From: Eutypella sp. D-1
Taxonomy: Eukaryota; Ascomycota; Sordariomycetes; Xylariales; Diatrypaceae
Direction: 5' to 3'
Assembly (NCBI GenBank): GCA_023313575.1
Contig: JAJTTP010000003.1
Span: 806,001-870,000, forward strand
DNA: 64,000 bases
Shown: one piece after another, positions 55,071 through 64,000 of the stretch
Numbering within the stretch: position 1 is the stretch's first letter
How the letters are laid out: each line of letters begins with the position of its first letter
Translations under genes and position numbers: made by a program
The notes under the pieces: generated by a model
Told to the model about the DNA's origin: nothing
The model's input: the letters and a program-made list of their open reading frames with translations, nothing else
Databases searched by the model: none

Positions 55071-57310
55071 ACCGGGTGCTATCTAACAATTTATAGTATC
55101 ATGCACGCCCAGATGGATTCCAAGTTTTTACACTCTATTCCTTTGTACCGTTTGTAGTTAGTAACGATGATCGCCAGCTGCCAGTAGATGCTAACCTTGG
55201 AACTGGGGCTTAAGTGAAACATTTCGAAGCCTCGACGGGTCGTCCCGCCTGTATTGAGGTAACAGCAAAAACCGTTAGGCGGTCTCAATGCGAGAGGAAG
55301 ATTCCGCGAATACTTAGACCTGCAGCTGCGGTCATAGATTTTAGAATTGGCGGTACGAACGCGTTATCGTGTAACGACTGTGGTGACCAGCCAGCCAGCC
55401 AGCCAACGATTGATGCCGGACTGCCCAGGTGTGCTGCCCTGCCATTGCAACTACATGGTGCTTCCATGCAGTGCACGCTGAGCTGGACTAGTTGTACAGC
55501 ATCAGGACCGCGATCAATGCTCTTATGGCTATGAACCATGGATATCCGATATCTAATGTTGGAACCTATTTGTTGTGAAGGTATTTGTTGTGAAGATGTA
55601 GTAAAATATTGTACTTACTGCTAATCCGGCTTCGAATTCAAAACATGCTACCGCGGCTTGTATCGCCATACAGCCAAAGCAAGTGTAGTCTGGTTGTCAG
55701 TCGTGCAACTGTATACGACCACGGTTCGCAATGTGTTATCATGTACATTCCAACACAGCTTGTCAGCCTTCCCATTTAAATGAACTTCCATACACCCATA
55801 ATACTCGTGCCGGCGCCATCAGCCAACAAGCTTCGAGGAAACCCCATGTACAACGCCCTTGTACCTATAATGGACGGTCAAATCTCGGGTTCTTCCATTT
55901 GGCTGCTCTCTAGTGAGTTTTATGATATTGTACTCCGTATTAGTCACTCAGTACTCACCTGGGCAATATGGTTCACTTAACAAGCAACCAACCGCTCATG
56001 ACTATGGTGATAATAACACTACACACGGCCGTCATCGCCGCCACTTGACCACCAAACCCACCTGGACCACCTGTATAAATCCTTGTCCATCCCATCGTAA
56101 AGACAGAAGGGATGATGTGATGTACGACATTACCTATACTACGTTGTAAGTGGTAACCTGTTACTGTAAGGTTGTGTACAAGTTCACTGATACAACCACC
56201 GACCGCTCTTGACTCGTACATATAATCCATACATACCCGTAAGTACTGGTACAGGAGGTACACATTCACAGGATAATAGCGTATCCAGTGAAAAGCGTGC
56301 ACTCCGTCTCTCTGCACGTCTGGTCCCTACCTAAGACAGTTAGTTAGTCTGGCACTATGTACTTAGCTACTCGACGATCTCCACCACCCTGGCTGGGCTG
56401 GATGTTCACCCTGGATCCTCACCCTGTACGTATATCCACCTTGGATGGGGGGCCCACATGGGAGACAAGGGGGGAGAGAACTGACAGACCAAAAGACCAA
56501 GACAAGAAAGACTTCAGGCGACTTCAACATCCCAACATCTTCATCTGTGGATGGGTCTCAAGGCTAGAAGAGCCTGTCTGCCCTGTCCGGCGCATCTTCC
56601 AAAACCTATCTCGTCCTAGCTCAGACCAATTATAATTTGTGGGCAAGGGAGGAAAGGGTTCAAAGTTATTCTTTTATTCTTTTTCGTTCTGTGTCTTGTA
56701 CCTATTTCCTGTTCTACTACCTCACTTATCGACCTAGGTAGGCTACTTAGGTAGTATATCCTTGAAACTTGTTTACTTAACTATCCTGGTCCTGTGCTTC
56801 AACGTAAACCTATTTACGGGCCCCCTATTCACAGCCGAGGCTTTTTTTTGCCCTTTTCAACGCACCTACTACCCTCAGAAAAGGGCCCGAGTCGCTAGTG
56901 TGAGCGAAATACGGCTTGCACGGATACAGACGGAAAACTGGAAGTTGATTACATACTTTTGTTCACAACCCTCACCACTTTCCTCCCACGACCCGACTCC
57001 AGTCCCCGACCTCCATTGGAACGACACAGCCCTCTCCGAACTCTCAGTCAAAACGCCGAGAGCTAACTAACTACACTAGTAGCACTTGTTAACCATCCGC
57101 CATCTGATCCATTGAGGTGAAATCACGAGACTTCCTATTGGACTGTCCTCCGTCAAGTGGTCTTGGTCCCTAGAAAGTCTACTAAGTACCCCACAATCCC
57201 GTCGCCGGCTATGCACTACTAGTAGCCAGACTCCGGAATTCCTGCCTGTGATCTTGCGTAGTCCGGTTACACCCTTGCAGCTAGTTCTTCTTGTCGTCCA
57301 TCCTCCCCCC

Positions 57311-57392
57311 CCCATACTACCCCCATACTGTCCCCATACTGCCCCCATACTGCCATACTGTCTCATACTACCATACACCCATACACTCATAC
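57311..57392. repeat. CCCCATACTG minisatellite
   Basis: Eight or nine imperfect units of 7-11 bases, each with CATACT or CATACA, about 340 bases before the downstream ATG and possibly within its 5' leader. Confidence 0.85.
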
Positions 57393-57731
57393 TCTCTCAT
57401 TGCCGGTGTCGCTCTGTTCCTTGCCATAGACAACTTCCGGGTGCTCACCTATTCGCGGTTCACTATATCGCTCAAGCCCAATGGTAATCCAAGCTCGACG
57501 ATATCGCATGTCATGAGCTACGTTCCTATAGTTCTGAGGTTGCTGGCTACTATTTCCCAGCCGACCGAGCTTCTTCATCAGCTACCTGGGCTCGCGGTGA
57601 CGGCTTGTTGAATAGATCTGAAGCATAATTATCTGCACGGCTCTGTATATTCGAACCCATTCAACGTTACTCACGTGGGGGCCCCCGTTTTCCAGGGCTT
57701 CTTAATTCGCAATCGAAGTGGAAGATCAACG

Positions 57732-60700
57732 ATGTCAACGACTCAATCGCATGTCGCCGGACAGTCATTCACCACGACAGACGCCCAAGGTGCGCAGTCC
57801 GCCGTCGATTCCGGACACCCACATCCATCCGTCGAACCTACCGACTTGAACGGGTTTTCTCTCGAAGGCCACCATGACACCATATCGGACAATCCGGCCC
57901 ATAACGGCCTGTTAGAGACATCCCAGTTCCCTGATTTCTCTTTTACTTTCCAGGATGTCCCCGATGGTAGTCAAATGATGAGTCTGGAGGGTCATGTAAG
58001 CGAGATATTCGCTACGCCCGGGCAGGGGTCCTTAATGTCTGCAGGTGACCGAAAAGACTCGATAGCGTCTGGCCCCCACAGCGGCACATTTTCTTTAGAT
58101 AACCACTCCCACGACAGGCCTCTCAGTCTAGACGGCTCGGACGACGGCGTCCCTGACCTCGGTCATGGCGGTGGTAGCACTCTGGACGACAATATGGATG
58201 ACGAATTTGGCCTCTCGGCCAGTGCGCCTGGCGACGGCACTGATCTGGGTGGAAAGCTGAAGGATATCAAGTCTGACCCTGCGCCGGCCTGGAGTGAACT
58301 GAAAACCAAGGCAGGCAAAGAACGAAAGCGGTTGCCCCTTGCTTGCATTGCCTGCCGAAGGAAAAAGATACGATGTTCAGGCGAGAAGCCGGCTTGCAAG
58401 CACTGCCTTCGTTCTAGGATCCCCTGCGTGTACAAGGTTACGACGCGCAAGGCGGCGCCAAGAACGGACTACATGGCCATGCTAGACAAGCGACTGAAGA
58501 AGATGGAAGACCGCATCATAAAGACTATCCCCAAATCGGAGACCGATACAACAATTGCCAATGTCACGCGCGCTGTGGTAAAGCCGTCCCTGCCAGGAGC
58601 TCTCCTCTCGAGCAAGCAGCCGAACAAGAAGCGTAATGCCGACGAGGCGTTTGGAGCGGATTTGGATAATTGGGCGAAATCGGCACCAAAGACTAAGATC
58701 GATTCTTCGGGCAAGCCGGTATCGTTACAGGTACAGGAAGCAGAGGAGAGCAAGTTATTATTAGAGGGTCAAGAGGCTCTGCCTCCCAAAGACCTCCAGG
58801 AGCAGTTGGCCAACACCTTCTTTGAGTGCATCTATGGCCAAGCATACCATGTTCTCCATAAACCGAGTTACATGAGGAAGCTCAAGTGCGTAAGGTCCTA
58901 TACCCTTGCGCGATTATGCTAACACTTTGGTAGAGCCGGAACATTACCGCCGGTCCTGGTCCTCTCCGTTTGCGCTATCTCTGCTCGCTTTTCTACCCAC
59001 CCTAGGTTTGCGTCAACGCCTAACTTCCTTCGTGGCGAAGAATGGGCCTCGCCCGCTCGCAACATCGTGCTAAGACGACAAGAATGGCCTAACATAACGA
59101 TATTGACCTGTGCTCTCGTACTCGGGCTACACGATTTCGGGACATGTCACGGCGGACGAAGCTGGGCCTTTGGCGGAATTGCTATCCGAATGGCCATCGC
59201 CTTACAATTGCACAAGGACTTAGAATCGGATACCCGGCAACCACCCAGCGTTCAGCTCAGTTTCATCGATCGAGAGATCCGCCGGCGAACGATGTGGGCG
59301 TGTTTCCTGATGGATCGATTCACGTCATCGGGAGTTGATAGGCCCATATTTATCAAGGAAGAATGGCTTAAGATCCAGCTTCCTATAAAAGAAAAGCTAT
59401 TTCAACTCGATATGCCTGGGCCGACGGAGGACCTGCAGGGCCGTGTTCCTCACCCGGTACCGGATGATGAGGGGCAGCTCTCCAAGGCTGAAGACAACAT
59501 GGGGGTGGCAGCTTACATGATCCGCGCCTTGGCCCTTTGGGGGCGGATCATCAATTATCTCAACCAAGGCGGAAAAGAGATGGACCCACACCCGATGTGG
59601 AATGAGGAATCCGAGTACGCCGAGCTTCTTAGACAGGCCGAAGGGTTTCCGAGCAGTCTACCAGACGGCTTAAAATACAGCGCCGAGAACCTTCACCTGC
59701 ACCACACGGAAAAGATGGCGAATCAGTTTTTATTTCTTCATATTGCTATACAGCAGAACATCCTATTCATGAGTCGATTCGCGGTATCTTCTCCGACGAC
59801 AGGCCTCTCGCAGGCCGACGTACCGGAGGAATTTGTCACCAAGGCTGGCGCCAAGGCGTTTTCTGCTGCTAATAGGATATCCGACTTACTCAAAGATTCC
59901 GAGCCTCACATGGTCGCTGCCCCTTTCGTCGGCTATTGTGCATTCCTGTCAGCCACGGTTCACATATTTGGCATCTTCTCTGGGAATGGAACCGTGGAGC
60001 TGGTCGCGAAGAAGAACTTGGCGACGAACGTGAGGTTTCTATCGAAGATGAAGCGTTACTGGGGGATGTTTCATTTCATGTCGGAGAACCTACGAGAACA
60101 GTACCGGACCTGTGCTGATGCCGCTCGACAAGGGACTCCTGCAGAGAGCTCAACCGCCTCGCCTATTTTCCAGTATGGAGACTGGTTCGATCGCTACCCC
60201 CTCGGAGTCTCGCAGTCCGACTTTGTGGATCCCGCTGCTACAAAAAAGAAGGAGACAGGCGACGATGCGGTGTTGGAACAGAAGCCGGAGCTGCACACAG
60301 TCGAGGAGTTCTTCACCCAGCTGTCCCCACCTCAGAGCGCCGAGGGGCGGGAAGCCAGTGGATCTGGCAGGCCGCCCTTGATGAAGCGCAAGTCGATCGC
60401 GAAGAAGGGCAGCGGCGGTGGTGGTCCGCCGTCGTCCCGGACCGAGCAGCAGCAACGCCTCGAGCCGCTCCTTACGGACCTTAGCGCGCCTAGCCTGCCC
60501 GAGCAGATCCAACAGCGCATACAGCAGCGCGCCAACTACTCCCGCCTCAATGGGCAGGGAGCCGGTATCGCACAACCTCCCTTCCGCAACAGCGCTGCCG
60601 CCATGAGCGCCGCCGCGGCGGCGGCGCGCTCCCAGAATGCCGCTGCGGCAGTAGGTGTCTCGGGTGCCGGCGGATACCCAGCCCTCTCACCCATCAGTCC

Positions 60701-61202
60701 CGTACACCACCAATTTGCGACCGGACACGGCGGGCACGGTCATCACCGACCACACCACGCCGGCTCGTCGGCCCTGTACAATCACTCGGACTTCCTCTCG
60801 CTGTCGCTCTCGAACAGCGGCGCCGGGATCCTGCCCCAACTCGACCGCCAGCTCGTCTTCAACGCGTACGGCGGCCTCGATCCGACCACGCCCCTCGGCG
60901 GCGGCGGCTCGCATGACCCACTCATGGACTGGGAAGCCGCGCTTAATGGTGGCGGGCAGAACGGGAGGTCCGGCGGTGGCGACGCCGGCGGTAGCGGTGG
61001 GCATCACCACCACGACAGTCTGCCGGGTGGGTTCGTCGCTGAGACGTCCTCAGCCTGGTTCATGCCCTTCAACATGGAGCCACCCGAGCTCGGCCAGGAT
61101 CTCAATGGCATGAACGGCCTCGACCCCTTTGGCGCCATGTTCAGCCCCGGGGGCGTCCACACGCCGGGCGGCACACTAGGGCTAAGGAGAGGCGGGCGGT
61201 GA
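57732..61202 (+). CDS. Zn2Cys6 transcription factor, PRO1/ADV-1 (NosA/RosA)-like
   Basis: Fungal binuclear zinc-cluster regulator. Exons 57732-58885 and 58934-61202 join in phase 2 across a 48-base intron (donor GTGCGT, branch GCTAAC), giving 1140 residues. The zinc cluster starts at Cys 205: CIACRRKKIRC, then CKHCLRSRIPC, followed by VTTRKAAPRTDYMAMLDKRL, a linker/coiled-coil segment. The fungal_trans domain covers about 385-700, with YGQAYHVLHKPSYMRKLK, RSWAFGGIAIRMAIALQLHK and RRRTMWACFLMDRF. The C-terminus is rich in Gly, Ala, His and Pro. The zinc-cluster flank resembles PRO1/ADV-1, a regulator of fruiting-body development and cell fusion in Sordaria and Neurospora; I am fairly but not fully sure of that assignment. 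The frame is open upstream of 57732 but has no earlier ATG nearby. Confidence 0.88.
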
Positions 61203-63070
61203 AGCTAGCGAGGATAGCCAACCGGGGCCCATGTCAAGCGGGATGATATACTGACTTCTATCCCCGGCCGCAAAAAGATCGGAAGAGACTTTTGGCTATC
61301 TGCTTGATGCTTAGGTGGCATACACGCAATAATGGCGGCGACGCAGACATATATATATCTTCATCATCTCTCGCCTGTACGAACCCACCCCAGCTCTAAC
61401 CGCTACTACTTAGGCATTTCCCGGCCTTCCGCACCGCCCCTTATATGCCACCTTTCAAACATGCCACAAACATGCCATCCCCCCACGGTGGGGCTAGTCA
61501 TGTGGGGGTTAGCCCCGACTCCGTTAGAGTACATCGGCATACAGCATCTTCCCCCTCTTTCTTTTAAACCTCGTTTTCTTTCTTCAAATCCTTTCTTTCT
61601 TGGTCAGGTTACTCTCTTCATTAGCGACGGCGCTCCAGGGAGGTCCAGGTCGGCGCGGTCGTTCTTCCGATTCCCCATCTTATCTTTCTATCCATCTATC
61701 TATCTATTTATCTATCCATCTATCTATCTATTTATCTATCCATCTATCTATGCTGGGACGGTTTTCGTAGAGGGCGTAGGGGTGGAAGGTTGGCAGGATA
61801 GGGTTAGCTGGGATGGCTATAGGGATGTGTAGGAAGGGGGGGCGCAGGCGGTGGGGACATGAGAGAATGGAAAGGGATGAACGCGCCGTATATCTATCTG
61901 TGTGTGTCAAATGTATGTATGTGTGTACGCGTGTATGTACGTATCGTATCAATTTATTTATTTGTGCGATGTATGCGAGGTTGTCGCTGCTCTGGCTTCC
62001 TTACGTGCGTAAGCCGGTAAAGCGATGTTGTGTGCTTTGTGTGTCTCGGGTATATATATCTACATGCAATGTGTGTGACAACGTTTCCGTTTCTGATCTA
62101 CACTACCCGCTCGTTAATTTTGCTTGACCTAACATATGAGATTCACCGGCCCTTTGGACGTTATGTCTGTCTGTTCTTCTGCGCATCTCTATCTCGGCTA
62201 CCTATATGGATTGTTATTATTTCTTTTTTTGGAAAGGTAGACATGAGGGCAGGTAGTTCGTGGCCACAAAAAGTTGGATGACAGAAAGGACACCTCCATA
62301 TCTACCCACCTGTTGGCTTTTGCCTCCTCCAGCTTCACGAACACCTGAACTAAGGGGCCATAACGCGATCGGATGGACGGATGGGGCCCTGAAGGTATAT
62401 GGGTAAAAGCAGTATAGCGCGAGCCTTTTTCTCTGTACATTAAGACAAGGAAGGCAGGAACCACGGTTGGAAAGCCTGAGGGTGCGGACGGCTGAGATAG
62501 AATTGATAAAGAGTATCGATCCGTCCCCCACCCTTTTCTTGGTTCCAACTTTGAACGCGACGGCGACGGGACCGGGGCGGAGGGAGGGGGGGGGGGGTTG
62601 AAGTGGCTGCTGGCTTAGGCTGCTTATCGCATGAGGGTCTCCATTCGTTTCAGAGATGGATCATACCTGCTGCCTTGTTAGGTAGACGAGCAAATAATGA
62701 TTATTCACCCATGAGAACCGAGTGGACACCGGGTTGCCGATGATTTATGTAATCTTCCAAATTTTACTTGGCCTTCCGACTATCTAGATGCTAGTCTGTC
62801 TGATATTTCCCGAATCTACAAGGTCTGCGAAAGGAGAAAAGATGAAGTGATGGGTCTCGAACTCATGATTTTACGGATTATCGCATTTTATCAAGCTGAA
62901 TATAGACTTAACAATGCCCGCTAGCTACGGCTACTACTACTACTGCTGCTGCTGCTATCGCCATCACAGGGCCCAGGGATATCAAGACTTCTTTGCCTAT
63001 GTATTATTAAACCACCAGATCCCGCCCATGCACACAAGACTCCCTCATTTCCGTCCTCACTCCACTCCAC
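61203..63070. other. Convergent region, Zn2Cys6 gene to kri1
   Basis: About 1.9 kb holding the 3' regions of two convergent genes. A TCTA/TTTA/TCCA minisatellite lies at 61685-61752. A run of 12 G is near 62588-62599. A TGTATG/TACGTA-rich stretch covers 61910-61950. No gene supported. Confidence 0.55.
61685..61752. repeat. TCTA-based minisatellite (24-base period)
   Basis: CTATCTATTTATCTATCCAT-type units repeat with a 24-base higher-order period, nearly three copies, in the 3' region of the Zn2Cys6 gene. Confidence 0.9.
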
Positions 63071-64000
63071 TCACGCAGCCTCGGCGGCGCCCTTGCCCTT
63101 CCTGCGACCAGAACGCTTGCGCTTCTTCTTTGAGGCGCCGCCCTCGACAACATCCCCATCCGCATCCGCATCCGCACCCGCAGCCAGTTCCTTGCCCTTG
63201 CCCTTGCCCTCGGACGAGGGAGGAGGGCCGGGGTTGAAGGCGGGAGGCTCGTGCTCGAATTCGTCGCCGAAGGTGTCACGGCGCCAGCGGCGGAGGCGAG
63301 CCTTCTTGCCGAGGCGCTTGCGGTCGCGGCGCTGCTTCTCGGGGTCGCGGAAGTGCGCGAGCTTCTTGAGGCCCGCGTACTCGTTGAGGTCCGCGTCCGA
63401 CGCCATCAGGATGTCCCGCGTCGTCAGCCCGAACGTCTCCGGCCACGTCTCCCGGTACGCGAACCGTGGCTGCCCGCTGCTGTTTTGGTTCTTCGACGAC
63501 GAGGAGGCCCCGGGGATCTCTGGGTCCTCGACTGTCATGTGCGCGTCTACTAGCGCCTCTAGCTTCGCCCGCTCCCGCCGCACCTCCTTCTGGCTCGCTA
63601 GCCGCTCCCTCTTGCGGTCCTTGCTGGTCTTCTGGCGCTTCGCAGCGGGTGCATCGTCCTCGTCTCCGTCCTCGTCTTCTCCACCCTGCTGTTCTTCTAC
63701 GTCTGATAGCGAGACGTCGGGATGTTCGTCGTCTTCAAAATCCGGCACCAAATCCTTGATGTCGATGTCGTCATCCCACTTGGGCTTCTTGATCTTCCTC
63801 TTCTTCTTCTTGGAACCCCCGTCTTCTTCGTCCTCGTTGCCGTCATCAGTGATGTGCCCTTCCTCGGCCTCGGCGTAGTACTCGTCGTTGAACATCTTCT
63901 TCATCTCCTCCTCCCACTTGTCGTTATCCCAGGCGTCCTCGAGGACCTTCTGCCAATCCTCCTCCCGCAGGGTCTTGCCGGAGAGGCCGGCGGCCTTCTT
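63071..64000 (-). CDS. kri1: Ribosome biogenesis protein Kri1 (C-terminal part, truncated by window edge)
   Basis: Nucleolar factor for small-subunit (40S) ribosome assembly, working with Krr1 in yeast. The 310 codons present run in one frame from the window edge to the stop at 63071; the 5' part lies beyond the window. Diagnostic motifs are LSGKTLREEDWQKVLEDAWD, KWEEEMKKMFNDEYY, KPKWDDDIDIKDLVPDF, KLEALVDAHM, RFAYRETWPETFGLTTRDIL and LNEYAGLKKLAHFRDPEKQR, in the order seen in the Kri1 C-terminal domain. Acidic and Lys-rich stretches alternate, ending in a basic nucleolar-type tail (SKKKRKRSGRRKGK). No intron is visible in this part. Confidence 0.94.
   Translation of the reverse strand, partial: KKAAGLSGKTLREEDWQKVLEDAWDNDKWEEEMKKMFNDEYYAEAEEGHITDDGNEDEEDGGSKKKKRKIKKPKWDDDIDIKDLVPDFEDDEHPDVSLSDVEEQQGGEDEDGDEDDAPAAKRQKTSKDRKRERLASQKEVRRERAKLEALVDAHMTVEDPEIPGASSSSKNQNSSGQPRFAYRETWPETFGLTTRDILMASDADLNEYAGLKKLAHFRDPEKQRRDRKRLGKKARLRRWRRDTFGDEFEHEPPAFNPGPPPSSEGKGKGKELAAGADADADGDVVEGGASKKKRKRSGRRKGKGAAEAA

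Larger units (their letters stand above)
49130..57731. other. 8.6 kb region without recognisable genes
   Basis: No open frame here has a family resemblance; the longest (525 bases, minus strand, near 52100) lacks an ATG at its start. Features seen: G18 tract at 50394-50411; tandem GATGCTGGTCATC pair near 52289-52314; TATATATAA at 55062-55070; tandem TATTTGTTGTGAAG pair near 55567-55597; CATACT minisatellite at 57311-57392; several ACCTAGGT motifs (53783, 56733). It precedes a likely developmental regulator, so it may hold a long promoter, a long 5' leader or non-coding transcripts. Confidence 0.5.

Noticed and set aside
57291..57611. Open frame of 106 codons just upstream of the Zn2Cys6 gene, possibly a uORF
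   Set aside because: It starts at TTG, covers the CATACT minisatellite and has no ATG near its beginning.
62850..62910. tRNA-like B-box (GAGTTCGAGACC) on the minus strand
   Set aside because: A matching acceptor stem, anticodon arm and A-box could not be found; the T-arm pairs only imperfectly.

Overview
The window is nuclear DNA of a filamentous ascomycete (Pezizomycotina), most likely a Sordariomycete. The evidence is the gene structure: short introns with GTRNGT donors, CTAAC/CTGAC-like branch sites and YAG acceptors, and wide intergenic gaps. The gene families also fit: fungal mL60, NUP82, PIK1, separase, a DUF5321-like protein and a PRO1/ADV-1-like Zn2Cys6 regulator. No bacterial, viral or organellar genes were seen. 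I find 17 protein-coding genes, one cut by the right edge. Exon joins were worked out by hand and all keep frame.

Region 1 (1-14 kb) is housekeeping: histone H4, TRAPP subunit Trs20 (-), mitoribosomal mL60 (+), cap-binding protein Cbc2 (-), nucleoporin Nup82 (+) and an unrecognised 595-residue low-complexity protein (+). Region 2 (14-27.5 kb) has a 3.9 kb gap, a small unrecognised basic protein (-), the Golgi PI4-kinase Pik1 in five exons (-) and NC2-alpha/Bur6 (-). Region 3 (27.5-39 kb) is the most accessory-looking: an HSL-type alpha/beta hydrolase (-), then a repeat patch at 31.7-32.5 kb (a TA-flanked MITE, a 71-bp-arm hairpin and an ATAGAT satellite), then D-xylulose kinase (-) and a His-rich CDF metal transporter (-). 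Region 4 (39-49 kb) has a SIRT4-type sirtuin (+) tail-to-tail with a mitochondrial inner-membrane protein (-), then the 2217-codon separase in a single exon (+). Region 5 (49-64 kb) is an 8.6 kb stretch with no recognisable gene, ending at a Zn2Cys6 regulator that resembles fruiting-body regulator PRO1/ADV-1 (+), then the 3' part of ribosome-biogenesis factor KRI1 (-).

The genes do not form one pathway or a secondary-metabolite cluster. Themes that recur are chromatin and transcription (H4, NC2-alpha, Zn2Cys6), secretory trafficking (Trs20, Pik1), RNA export (Cbc2, Nup82) and mitochondria (mL60, CDF carrier, sirtuin, DUF5321-like). I found no convincing new multi-gene system. The best leads are the hairpin/MITE/satellite patch, the 8.6 kb region before the developmental regulator, two unrecognised proteins, and lineage-specific low-complexity inserts in conserved proteins.
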